Source: Bradyrhizobium sp. 139 (lineage in GTDB: Bacteria; Pseudomonadota; Alphaproteobacteria; Rhizobiales; Xanthobacteraceae). From it: a stretch of DNA of 64,000 bases. Under the pieces are notes generated by a model. That model searched no databases. It worked only from the letters and a program-made list of their open reading frames with translations, and was not told where the DNA came from. Below are positions 43,636-50,292 of the stretch, in pieces. The DNA is taken from contig NZ_JADPKS010000144.1 of NCBI RefSeq assembly GCF_023074175.1, positions 1 to 64,000 on the forward strand, written 5' to 3'. The stretch's first letter is position 1, and every line of letters starts with the position of its first letter. The position numbers and the translations under genes are program-made.

Positions 43636-43675
43636 TTGTGTTCCTCTGCCACAGTTTCGCTAAAGAGCGCATCGG

Positions 43676-44485
43676 CTATTTCCATTCGCCCTTGATCAGG
43701 GGGTCGATCGGATGTTCGCGTGGCGACATCTTGAGCTGCCGGAAGATGTCGGCATTGCGGGCCGTTTCGTGTTCGGTCTCGATATCGATGGCATAAGCGC
43801 GCTCCGGATCGGTGCGCGCTCCCACCAGGATGAATTGGGCGCCTTCGTAGTCGAGAAGCTGCGGATCCTCCGACGCAAAGCGTCGGCCGCGGAATTCCTG
43901 CTCGAGCGGTTTCGGATAGTGCGCCTGGTCCCGATCCGGCAACCCAGCGCCGGACGGCGACCCGGCCTCCGGATTCTTGATGGAAAGAATGTGCGCCGCC
44001 TGGCGCTCGATGTTTAGTTCCTCCTGAACCTCGCCGGGGCGCTCCGGGAGTTCAAGTTCATAGGTCAGGTGAAGATTGCGGCCGCGCTTGATCAGCGCAT
44101 AGACCCCTTCGCCGGCGGGCCGGACCGGCGGCAGCCTGCGTTCACCGCGCGTCTTGGTCGTATAGTGATGCTCACGAAATTCGTCCTCGACGGCGGGACC
44201 GGCCTTGACCGCCTCGATGAAACCCCAGATGCGTTCGTGATCGCGTGCCTCGGGCAACCGCTTGCGCCCGAGAACCGCGACCCGAAGACGGGGCCGCCCT
44301 TCCGGTTTCATTACCATGTAAAAGCGCTGGACGTCGGTCAGGTCCTCGGGATTGTCTTCCTCAATCCGCGGCCGGAAGCCGAAATAGATGTCGCCCTTTT
44401 CGAGGATTTCCTCCGAAATCTCGGTCTGAGGGCCGCCGCGCCTCTGTCGTGCAGAAACCATATCGGGGCCAATCGCGCTCAACAT
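43676..44485 (-). CDS. conserved hypothetical protein, first gene of the tal-tkt operon
   Basis: A 269-residue soluble protein rich in charged residues. Recognisable blocks are IYFGFRPRIEEDNPEDLTDVQRFYMVMKP and HYTTKTRGERRLPPVRPAGEG, with a C-terminal AYAIDIETEHETARNADIFRQL block; I know no functional domain. The same protein is often found beside stress-related sugar-phosphate genes in Bradyrhizobium. ATG 44485 or 44461 could start it. A perfect EcfG promoter lies 21 bases upstream. Confidence 0.7.
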   Translation of the reverse strand: MLSAIGPDMVSARQRRGGPQTEISEEILEKGDIYFGFRPRIEEDNPEDLTDVQRFYMVMKPEGRPRLRVAVLGRKRLPEARDHERIWGFIEAVKAGPAVEDEFREHHYTTKTRGERRLPPVRPAGEGVYALIKRGRNLHLTYELELPERPGEVQEELNIERQAAHILSIKNPEAGSPSGAGLPDRDQAHYPKPLEQEFRGRRFASEDPQLLDYEGAQFILVGARTDPERAYAIDIETEHETARNADIFRQLKMSPREHPIDPLIKGEWK

Positions 44486-44505
44486 CTTCCGTCTAGAACC
44501 TGTTC

Positions 44506-44530
44506 AACGGAATGCAAACGCGCGCGTTCC
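44506..44530 (-). promoter_or_regulatory. EcfG-type promoter of the tal-tkt operon
   Basis: Minus strand GGAAC (44530-44526), 16 bases, CGTT (44509-44506): perfect consensus. Predicted start is about 44497. Confidence 0.75.
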
Positions 44531-44597
44531 AGAGTTTCAATGAACGGACGTGGCTGCTCATCTCATCGCAAGAGCCGGGTCAAACTGGAGGGCTTTA

Positions 44598-44623
44598 GGA
44601 ACGACCCAAGTCTCGGGCGCGTT
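44598..44623 (+). promoter_or_regulatory. orphan EcfG-type promoter before the nuoD fragment
   Basis: GGAAC (44598-44602), 17 bases, CGTT (44620-44623). It would drive the truncated nuoD reading frame at 44711, for which stress control makes no obvious sense; it may be left from a lost gene. Confidence 0.4.
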
Positions 44624-44710
44624 CGACGTGACAAGTCCACGCGGCCGCCTAAGCCAGGTCGTCGCAGAACTGCGTCGGGAACCTGCCAGCGTAACAAGCG
44701 CGAGTTCGCC

Positions 44711-45145
44711 ATGGCGGAAGCCGGCCTTCGCAATTTCACCGTCAATTACGGCCCACAATATCCTGCGGCGCACGGTGTACTTCGCCTTGTATTGGAACTC
44801 GACGGTGAGGTGGTCTGTCGCGTCGACCCTCACATCGGCCTGCTTCACCGTGGCACCGAGAAGCTGATCGAGCACAAGACCTATCTGCAATCGATCGGAT
44901 ATTTTGACCGGCTCGACTATGTCGCGCCGATGAACCAGGAGCATGCGTTCTGCCTCGCGGCGGAAAAGCTGCTCGGCCTCGAAGTGCCGCGGCGTGGTCA
45001 GTTGATTCGTGTGCTCTACTGCGAAATCGGACGCCTGCTTTCGCATCTTCTCAACATCACAACCCAGGCAATGGATGTCGGAGCGCTTACCGCGTACGAT
45101 CTCTCGACCAAGCTCGGCGTTCGCAGCTTCGCGCTCCATGAATAG
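44711..45145 (+). pseudogene. nuoD: nuoD N-terminal fragment
   Basis: A 144-residue frame matching the N-terminal third of NADH dehydrogenase subunit D (FTVNYGPQYPAAHGVLRLVLE, PHIGLLHRGTEKL, SIGYFDRLDYVAPMNQEHAF, TTQAMDVGALT). Real NuoD is about 400 residues; here homology ends after GALT and an unrelated 20-residue tail leads to a stop. The fragment is non-functional as a complex I subunit. The ATG has no ribosome site visible. Confidence 0.85.
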
Positions 45146-45218
45146 CTGGCCGGCAACCAACCTCACACCAGCCAGCGAAGAAGCGACCGGCATTTGCGCC
45201 AGAAAAATCGAATGCCAT

Positions 45219-45243
45219 GAAACGTAATCGCGCGCACGACGTT
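45219..45243 (+). promoter_or_regulatory. EcfG-like promoter of sRNA copy B
   Basis: GAAAC (45219-45223), 16 bases, CGTT (45240-45243). One mismatch in the -35 element. It precedes the RNA by the same distance class as at copies A and C. Confidence 0.5.
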
Positions 45244-45251
45244 CTATAGGC

Positions 45252-45330
45252 AAGGAGCAGGAAACCTCGAAAGAGGTGAATGCTCCGAACGCCCCGTCAT
45301 GCTGCTCTACGCAGGTGGCGGGGTTTTTCA
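45252..45330 (+). ncRNA. predicted stress-induced small RNA, copy B
   Basis: About 78 bases. The 5' hairpin pairs GGAGCA with TGCTCC around an inner CCTC-GAAA-GAGG stem, and the terminator pairs CCCCGTCAT with GTGGCGGGG followed by TTTTT. Sequence is more diverged than copies A and C but the layout (promoter, clamp, inner stem, GCCCCG terminator) is the same. Confidence 0.6.
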
Positions 45331-45394
45331 GGCGGAGCTTTGTCGCCTTGCATCAAAGAGCCTCCCACCATTGAAGTTGGTTGCCGCTCCGGCC

Positions 45395-45620
45395 CTATGT
45401 GCGCTTCTTCTTGCTCGCGCGGCCGCTTGCGCGCGTTTGTCCGACATCGAGATCGCGGCGCGCCTTCCGGCGCGTCGCCTCGCTGTAGCGTCCTTTCGAC
45501 GGTGCAGGAACCTTTTTGCCAGCCCGCCCGCTCGCGCGACAGCTTGATGGCAAGCGCCTGCGCCTGCTGAGGCCAAGAGGCCGATGGGTTGCGGTACCCA
45601 GCCCCGCGAGCCAATATCAC
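45395..45620 (-). pseudogene. frameshifted small basic protein (DUF6496-like)
   Basis: In one frame QQAQALAIKLSRERAG appears; a 4-base insertion (about 45520) moves the remainder, KKVPAPSKGRYSEATRRKAR and DLDVGQTRASGRASKKKRT, to another frame ending at 45395. The joined sequence resembles small Lys/Arg-rich proteins with a QAIAIxLS segment and KGRYSE motif. The gene appears broken. The rest of 45331-45824 holds only the palindrome listed below and a weak TTG-started hydrophobic frame. Confidence 0.5.
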
Positions 45621-45745
45621 TGGTCACCGATGACGCCCCCATGACTTCGCTCGCCGGCGTAGGCAGTGGGGCAGCCATCTCCATTGGACTGCGCATATCC
45701 GTGCGCAATCACACCAAGCGCCGCAATCGCAAGCAGCCAAATCAA

Positions 45746-45780
45746 GACATTATGATATCATCAGATGATATCATAATGTC
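45746..45780. repeat. perfect 35-bp AT-rich palindrome
   Basis: Two 17-base arms (GACATTATGATATCATC and its exact complement) flank a single central base. Each arm contains ATGATATCAT, itself a palindrome, so the element is also two operator-like 10-mers 3 bases apart. It stands out in GC-rich DNA and has no T run, so a regulator binding site is more likely than a terminator. Confidence 0.9.
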
Positions 45781-45824
45781 TGCGCACCAGCCACTCCGCC
45801 CTGCAACCCGACTCGATGTGCCGC

Positions 45825-46262
45825 TTATGCGGCAGTGAAGCTCTGATTGTGCTGCTGGCTCGGCTGCGCAATGCCATGCAGCGCCCTCGCCGTGATCGGC
45901 GATCTGTGCGCCAAATCGCTGAGCGATACGATGCCGACAAGGCGCTTGCTCCGATCCATCACGGGCAATCGCCTCACCTGGATCTCGCTCATGTTCTCGC
46001 AGACGTGAGCGAGGTCCTCATCCTCGAAGCAATATTTCACCTCTTGTGTCATCGCATCGCGCACCTTGGCGTGCGGCCCCTTTCCCTCCGCAATGCAGCG
46101 CACCGCAATATCCCGGTCGGTGATCATGCCAACGAGCCGATCACCTTCAGCCACAGGCAGCACCCCGCAATCGCAATCCCTCATCAGCTTTGCTGCGTGC
46201 TGGAGCGTGTCATCCGGATTTGTGAGTTTCGCGCCGCGCGTCATTACCTTGCTGATTTTCAT
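45825..46262 (-). CDS. CBS-domain pair protein
   Basis: A 145-residue protein made of two CBS motifs (about 1-60 and 70-130), seen in VMTRGAKLTNPDDTLQHAA, GVLPVAEGDRLVGMITDRDI and MSEIQVRRLPVMDRSKRLVG. CBS pairs bind adenine nucleotides and act as energy or redox sensors. AGGAG precedes the ATG. A perfect EcfG promoter is 80 bases upstream, so it is a predicted general-stress gene. Confidence 0.88.
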   Translation of the reverse strand: MKISKVMTRGAKLTNPDDTLQHAAKLMRDCDCGVLPVAEGDRLVGMITDRDIAVRCIAEGKGPHAKVRDAMTQEVKYCFEDEDLAHVCENMSEIQVRRLPVMDRSKRLVGIVSLSDLAHRSPITARALHGIAQPSQQHNQSFTAA

Positions 46263-46724
46263 GGGTCATCTCCTATGTGCCGCTAGCCGCGCTCTCACGA
46301 ATGAGCGCGATGGCGTCTCATCGATATGCCGACACAGGACTAAACGGGCTCGGTGCCTGCACGTTCCTGGACGAGACATGGGTCCGATCAGTCGAACTTT
46401 CGCGAACACATGCGGCATGCCGGTGGCGGAAGCGAAACGCTCATAGGTAATCAACTCGTGCGAGCTCACCCCCAGAAGTCCATTCGGGATAAGCCGCTCG
46501 GCCGAGGCCCTTAAGGCCTTTCGTTCCAGCGAGGATGCGAAATAGGTTAAAGCGAGATAACAAATGGGCGATGCGGCGCCCGAGCGCGGTCGGTTTTGCA
46601 CTGCAAAAGGATCCGCGTCGACGGCGACCTGCCCGACGAACTCGTCGGCGATTGACGCGCCTTTTCGGCAGAGAAGGAACGACGCCATCCGCGAAATGAT
46701 CTCAAAAAATCCGCCGTATCGCCC
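46263..46724. other. intergenic region between CBS and hsp20 genes
   Basis: Contains the CBS promoter (46343-46367) and then about 350 bases without a convincing gene. A 140-codon minus-strand frame (46266-46688) has no ribosome site or recognisable motif and overlaps the promoter. Confidence 0.4.
46343..46367 (-). promoter_or_regulatory. EcfG-type promoter of the CBS gene
   Basis: Minus strand GGAAC (46367-46363), 16 bases, CGTT (46346-46343): perfect consensus, with the transcript start expected near 46334. Confidence 0.75.
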
Positions 46725-46751
46725 TTGAAATCATCGCCCGCTTTTTTAATT
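46725..46751 (+). promoter_or_regulatory. possible promoter of hsp20
   Basis: TTGAAA (46725-46730), 15 bases, TTAATT (46746-46751), near the expected distance upstream of the ROSE leader. The -35 resembles both housekeeping and heat-shock (CTTGAAA) sites. Confidence 0.4.
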
Positions 46752-46756
46752 CGTTT

Positions 46757-46869
46757 TTTGCCGCAAAGCTGCGGCGCCGGACGCCAATTCGGGTCCGGTA
46801 GACTGACTGGGCGCCGGACCGGTGTCCTGCGCTCCTTCGTATCCATCTTGCTCTTAGGAGGACTTGGCT
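46757..46869 (+). ncRNA. ROSE-type RNA thermometer in the hsp20 leader
   Basis: The leader forms a GCCGCA/TGCGGC hairpin, a GGTCCGG/CCGGACC stem and a final hairpin in which CTTGCT (46847-46852) pairs with AGGAGG, the ribosome site (46856-46861), leaving one central G-G mismatch. That 3' hairpin is the hallmark of ROSE elements that mask the ribosome site of rhizobial small heat-shock genes at normal temperature. Confidence 0.85.
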
Positions 46870-47313
46870 ATGAGGACCTACGACTTCAGTCCCCTGTGGC
46901 GGTCGACCATCGGGTTTGATCGCATTTTCGACCTGCTCGACGAGACCCAGCGGACGGTCGACGACCATTATCCCCCCTATAACATCGAACGGCTTGGCGA
47001 AGATCATTATCAGATCTCGCTGGCGCTCGCCGGCTTCACTCCGGTCGAGATCGCGGTCACGGCCGAGCAGAATGTGCTGACGGTTGAGGGACGCAGGGAC
47101 GACGAGCAGAAACGTGATTACCTCTATCACGGCATTTCGGCCAAACCTTTCAAGCGCCAGTTCAACCTTGCCGATTATGTCCAGGTGAAGGGGGCGACGC
47201 TTGACAGCGGCCTGCTGCGGATCGAGCTCGTCCGCGAGCTCCCCGAGGCCATGAAGCCTCGTCGCATTCCTATCGGCGAATCCAAGGAACTTGGCCACAA
47301 GCAGGCGGCCTGA
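46870..47313 (+). CDS. small heat-shock protein Hsp20, first copy
   Basis: A 147-residue class A-type rhizobial sHsp. It starts MRTYDFSPLWRSTIGFDRIF; the alpha-crystallin domain spans about 35-125 (YNIERLGEDHYQISLALAGF, LTVEGRR, GISAKPFKRQFNLAD), and the C-terminal IPI motif reads RRIPIGE. It is a holdase chaperone for unfolding proteins. Translation is controlled by the ROSE leader. A second hsp20 follows 78 bases later. Confidence 0.93.
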   Translation: MRTYDFSPLWRSTIGFDRIFDLLDETQRTVDDHYPPYNIERLGEDHYQISLALAGFTPVEIAVTAEQNVLTVEGRRDDEQKRDYLYHGISAKPFKRQFNLADYVQVKGATLDSGLLRIELVRELPEAMKPRRIPIGESKELGHKQAA

Positions 47314-47391
47314 CGCCGTTCCTTGCTCATCGACATTGGTGCACACGGTGCGGCGTTCGCGCACCCGGCATCATCCAGAAAGGAGACTAAC

Positions 47392-47880
47392 ATGGCTGTT
47401 CGTGATCTAATTCCGTGGAAGAACCAGCAGGTCACCACGGGCGAGCGTTACGATCCGTTTCTCACGTTTCACCGCGAAACGAACCGTCTGTTCGATGACG
47501 TCTTTCGCGGGTTCGGCAGCTTCGGTCGTCTCGCCAGTCCCTTGATGGAAGGCCAGTTCAGCTGGCCGCACATCGAGCTCAACGAAACCGAGAAGACCGT
47601 GACGGTTTCTGCCGAGCTTCCGGGACTGAGTGAAAAGGACGTCCAGGTCGAGATCGCCAATGGAGTCCTGTCGATCCGCGGTGAGCGGAAGGCCGAACGC
47701 GACAATGGCGGTCGATACAGCGAGCGGTACTACGGCGCATTCGAGCGCCGCATCCCGCTCGAAGACGTGCAGGGAGACAAGGCCGAAGCCAATTTCCGCA
47801 ATGGCGTGCTCACAGTCAGCCTGCTGAAGACGGAGCAAGCTTCGCAAAACGTCAAACGGATCGCCATCAACACCAACTAA
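47392..47880 (+). CDS. small heat-shock protein Hsp20, second copy
   Basis: A 162-residue class C-type sHsp starting MAVRDLIPWKNQQV. The alpha-crystallin domain (IELNETEKTVTVSAELPGLS, SIRGERKAERD, ERRIPLEDVQGDKAEANFRNG as its central part, in pieces) ends with VKRIAIN, the IxI-like tail. AAAGGAG precedes the ATG. Its leader lacks the TTGCT/AGGAGG hairpin, so it is probably controlled by co-transcription with the first copy. Confidence 0.92.
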   Translation: MAVRDLIPWKNQQVTTGERYDPFLTFHRETNRLFDDVFRGFGSFGRLASPLMEGQFSWPHIELNETEKTVTVSAELPGLSEKDVQVEIANGVLSIRGERKAERDNGGRYSERYYGAFERRIPLEDVQGDKAEANFRNGVLTVSLLKTEQASQNVKRIAINTN

Positions 47881-47959
47881 ACTTCGCGCGCGGCGGCATT
47901 TGCGCCGCCGCCTTGCATCCCTCGTCTCCCCAGGAAAGGAGCTAGCAAGGAGACAAGAC

Positions 47960-48250
47960 ATGAGCCGGCCTGATCGCTTGATGAGCAGCGTGGGTAGCCC
48001 ATTCCATGCCGTATCCCACTACAATTCGCCCGCCGACGTGCTCTATGATTCGGCGCTGTCGACCGCGGAAAAGCGGGTCATTCTCTCTTCCAGGGCATCG
48101 GACATGTATGCGATCGACTGCCGCCCTGCCCTTCGCAAGATTCCGGGCATCGCAAAGCCGATGCATTCTGAAGGATATTCTCGCGGCGCTTCGCCAGCTC
48201 GATGAAGCGGATGAGCGGCCGCGCGGCGACCGGGCTCCGGCGGGCACGCC
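47960..48250 (+). pseudogene. small conserved protein with one-base frameshift
   Basis: From ATG 47960 (AAGGAGAC upstream) the frame reads MSRPDRLMSSVGSPF, then NSPADVLYDSALSTAEKRVI and RPALRKIPG, a recognisable rhizobial small protein. Near 48166 an extra T in a TT run moves the conserved continuation KDILAALRQLDEADE to another frame. The original frame stops at 48205. It is either a genuine inactivation or an assembly error. Confidence 0.65.
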
Positions 48251-48329
48251 GGCGCAGGCTCGCAGATCTGGCGGAACCGCCCGGCCCCGCATCGCCATTC
48301 CGCTGTCCCGTTGGAGCAGAGACGCTAAT

Positions 48330-48420
48330 GTGCGGCGCTACCGCCGGCTGGTCGATACACAGCTTACGGATCAAGAGCGACGTTATATCGAGCAGAGACT
48401 GGAGGCAGGAACTTGGAGAC
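48330..48420 (+). pseudogene. remnant of a small helical protein
   Basis: A GTG-started frame encodes VRRYRRLVDTQLTDQERRY then IEQRLEAG, a pattern of short rhizobial proteins (ERRYIEQRL), after which the reading frame turns into unrelated, low-quality sequence that would overlap the next gene. The C-terminus seems lost by frameshift. Confidence 0.35.
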
Positions 48421-48431
48421 GTCGGTTCGGC

Positions 48432-48456
48432 GGAACCGGCGAACCGTCCGTGAGTT
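48432..48456 (+). promoter_or_regulatory. EcfG-like promoter upstream of small protein
   Basis: GGAAC (48432-48436), 16 bases, AGTT (48453-48456). Same -10 variant as sRNA copy A. It lies 88 bases before ATG 48544. Confidence 0.45.
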
Positions 48457-48543
48457 CTGTCGAGACATTCTCGTGCGGGCCGGCCACCAGGCCTCGCTGG
48501 ATAATCTGGTGGTCGCCTCGCCAAGAGAACAGAGGGGTCGACA

Positions 48544-48726
48544 ATGTTCGAGCACCGCGAACTACCGCCTCCGATGACGACGATTGCCGAGCTGTTGACG
48601 CAAAAGCAGCACCTGCTCAGCCGCCTGGAAGAATGCCCCGGTCCCAACGAGCACGAGGAGATCGAGCGTCTCCTCGACAAAATCGATGCGGTGCTGAACG
48701 CAATGGACAGGCCGGATCGACTCTGA
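48544..48726 (+). CDS. small helical protein, unknown function
   Basis: A 60-residue protein starting MFEHRELPPPMTTIAELLTQ, followed by a helical hairpin (KQHLLSRLEECPGPNEHEEI and RLLDKIDAVLNAMD). GAGGGG lies 7 bases before the ATG. No domain is recognised. A likely EcfG promoter lies upstream. Confidence 0.65.
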   Translation: MFEHRELPPPMTTIAELLTQKQHLLSRLEECPGPNEHEEIERLLDKIDAVLNAMDRPDRL

Positions 48727-48828
48727 GGGCATAAAGTCGGCGCGCATTGGCCACAGCGACCGCGTCCTACAAATTGTCGCGTGCACGGCATCGTCCCGGT
48801 GGCGGTGAGAGCATGAGACCGCGCTTCC

Positions 48829-48853
48829 GGAACGAATAGGCGGGCCGGCCGTT
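48829..48853 (+). promoter_or_regulatory. EcfG-type promoter of sRNA copy C
   Basis: GGAAC (48829-48833), 16 bases, CGTT (48850-48853): perfect consensus. Eight bases further the sequence AGAGCAAGTAAC begins, identical to copy A. Confidence 0.75.
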
Positions 48854-48861
48854 ATCCGGTT

Positions 48862-48946
48862 AGAGCAAGTAACTTTTCAGAAGATCGAAAGTGAAAAGTG
48901 AAAGCTCAAGCCCCGTCATCCACGTTGGATGGCGGGGACTTTTTTG
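48862..48946 (+). ncRNA. predicted stress-induced small RNA, copy C
   Basis: About 84 bases. A GAGC/GCTC clamp encloses a perfect 8-bp stem ACTTTTCA/TGAAAAGT with a 12-base loop, followed by AAG and a strong terminator (CCCCGTCATCC with GGATGGCGGGG, then a T run at 48940-48945). This is the cleanest of the three copies. Confidence 0.72.
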
Positions 48947-49425
48947 GAAGGTACCCATGCGCAGATTCCCACGCTCGTCGCACAGGAACGTCAGAAGGGC
49001 GTTTCGAGTTGCCTCCATGACACGCTGATCGGCATCTTCCGCGCGCCCCGAAGCGACCAGTTCGTGCAGGTGTCGATTTCATGAACTCCAGGTTCCCCGA
49101 ATAAGTTGCGTATCTCACCCTGCCGTCGGTGCAGCCCTGCTCTCTCCTTAAGGCGTCGCCGCCATGCGCGAGACACACTCAATCAATTGCTCTCGATCAA
49201 GCGGCTCGCCAAGGGCTCCGCCTACGAGGCTTGGCGAGAGGGAATTTGCCGTAAGTCCTCACGCCGCGACGTCGGGCCGGGAGCATATAACTACGTTGAT
49301 TGCCACAACGTAATCGTTTTGCGGAATTCGGTGGAGATCGCCGCGAAGAGGGCGCCCGCCCGCTTCGCGCGGACACGCGATCTGCAGGACGACGGCGGCG
49401 ACGGCTTCGGCGGCCGGTCAACGAC
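48947..49425. other. 480 bases without an intact gene
   Basis: The minus strand contains a frame reading HLHELVASGRAEDADQRVME and TRNALLTFLCDERGNLRMG (about 48955-49080) that looks like the remains of a small rhizobial protein, but it has no start and runs into the sRNA. Nothing else is recognisable. Confidence 0.35.
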
Positions 49426-49986
49426 TTATCCGCCAAATCGCTTGACCAGCCTTGAGTCCTTGGCTGCATCGATCTGCTGGCCAGTCAAGTCGGAGCCGGC
49501 GCTCAACCCTATCGTCATGAGGTTCTTGACGCGTTGCGCCGCCTGCTTCTCATTGGAATAGTCGATCTCGACGTGATCGAGGCTCATCAGATGGCCCAGC
49601 TCGTGAGCCCAGGCGCGTCCATTGGCGTGGTCATTGCCATACCACTGGACGAAGCTTGCCGGCTCGGGTTGGCTATTGGGGTATGAGCTTCCGCCGGCGG
49701 ACAGATTTTCCACCGAGTTGACGAGGTAGATGTGGATGGCATTGTCCGGATCGTGCCGAGAGGCAAGAACACCCAGCAATCGCTCATCATTGCTGCGCGC
49801 GCTCTTTGCCATGTCGAGCGGTTTATCCATCAAGCAATCGCTGATCACGAACGAGATCTTGGCCTTTGACCAGATCGTATTGACCACGTCGAGCGCCTTC
49901 TTGGCCGTGTGGCTGCTCCATTGCCCGGGCTCAACGGTTCCCCTCTCGGCAAATGGCGTGATGTAAATCCTCAACGGAATGGGCAT
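49426..49986 (-). CDS. metzincin-like zinc metalloprotease
   Basis: A 186-residue protein with the zinc motif HELGHLMSLDH (His128, Glu129, His132, His138), an HExxHxxxxxH arrangement of metzincins with Ser in place of the usual Gly, and a Met-turn candidate in KNLMTIG (Met157). No signal peptide is visible, unlike secreted relatives. GGAGAAG precedes the ATG. It lies downstream of the Tae4-like gene on the same strand, 306 bases away. Substrate unknown. Confidence 0.7.
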   Translation of the reverse strand: MPIPLRIYITPFAERGTVEPGQWSSHTAKKALDVVNTIWSKAKISFVISDCLMDKPLDMAKSARSNDERLLGVLASRHDPDNAIHIYLVNSVENLSAGGSSYPNSQPEPASFVQWYGNDHANGRAWAHELGHLMSLDHVEIDYSNEKQAAQRVKNLMTIGLSAGSDLTGQQIDAAKDSRLVKRFGG

Positions 49987-50292
49987 CAGCTTCTCCGAAG
50001 TTCGGAATTGCGATTGTATCTCCGTGCGCCGTCTTTCGAAATGGAGCGGCTTACATTCAACGTATTCTGATCAAGCCGACTGGCGACTCGCAGTCCTACG
50101 ACCTTCCGCAGCCACCGACGCGATCGACTGGTTGACCATGGCCAGCCGTCGCGATTCGCAAGGTTCTCGGCTGAATACCGTGGACCAGAGAGATTTGTTT
50201 GTTCTTCTGCTCGCCCGCCTCGTCGACTGAGCATGAATCGGGTCAGACGAGCATGCGCCCTGCGAACACGCGGTCCCATTGTTCGACATCCG
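49987..50292. other. 306-base gap between Tae4-like and metzincin genes
   Basis: No frame here has a ribosome site, signal peptide or recognisable motif. A Tai4-type immunity gene, which would be expected beside a Tae4 effector, was looked for and not found. Confidence 0.4.

Noticed and set aside
46266..46688. 140-codon minus-strand gene before the CBS protein
   Set aside because: No ribosome site or recognisable motif, and it would overlap the perfect EcfG promoter of the CBS gene.
47314..47391. Second ROSE element before the second hsp20
   Set aside because: TTGCT is present only far from the ribosome site and cannot form the diagnostic hairpin with AGGAG.
49987..50292. Tai4-type immunity gene beside the Tae4-like amidase
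   Set aside because: No frame in the gap has a signal peptide, ribosome site or the small helical pattern expected.
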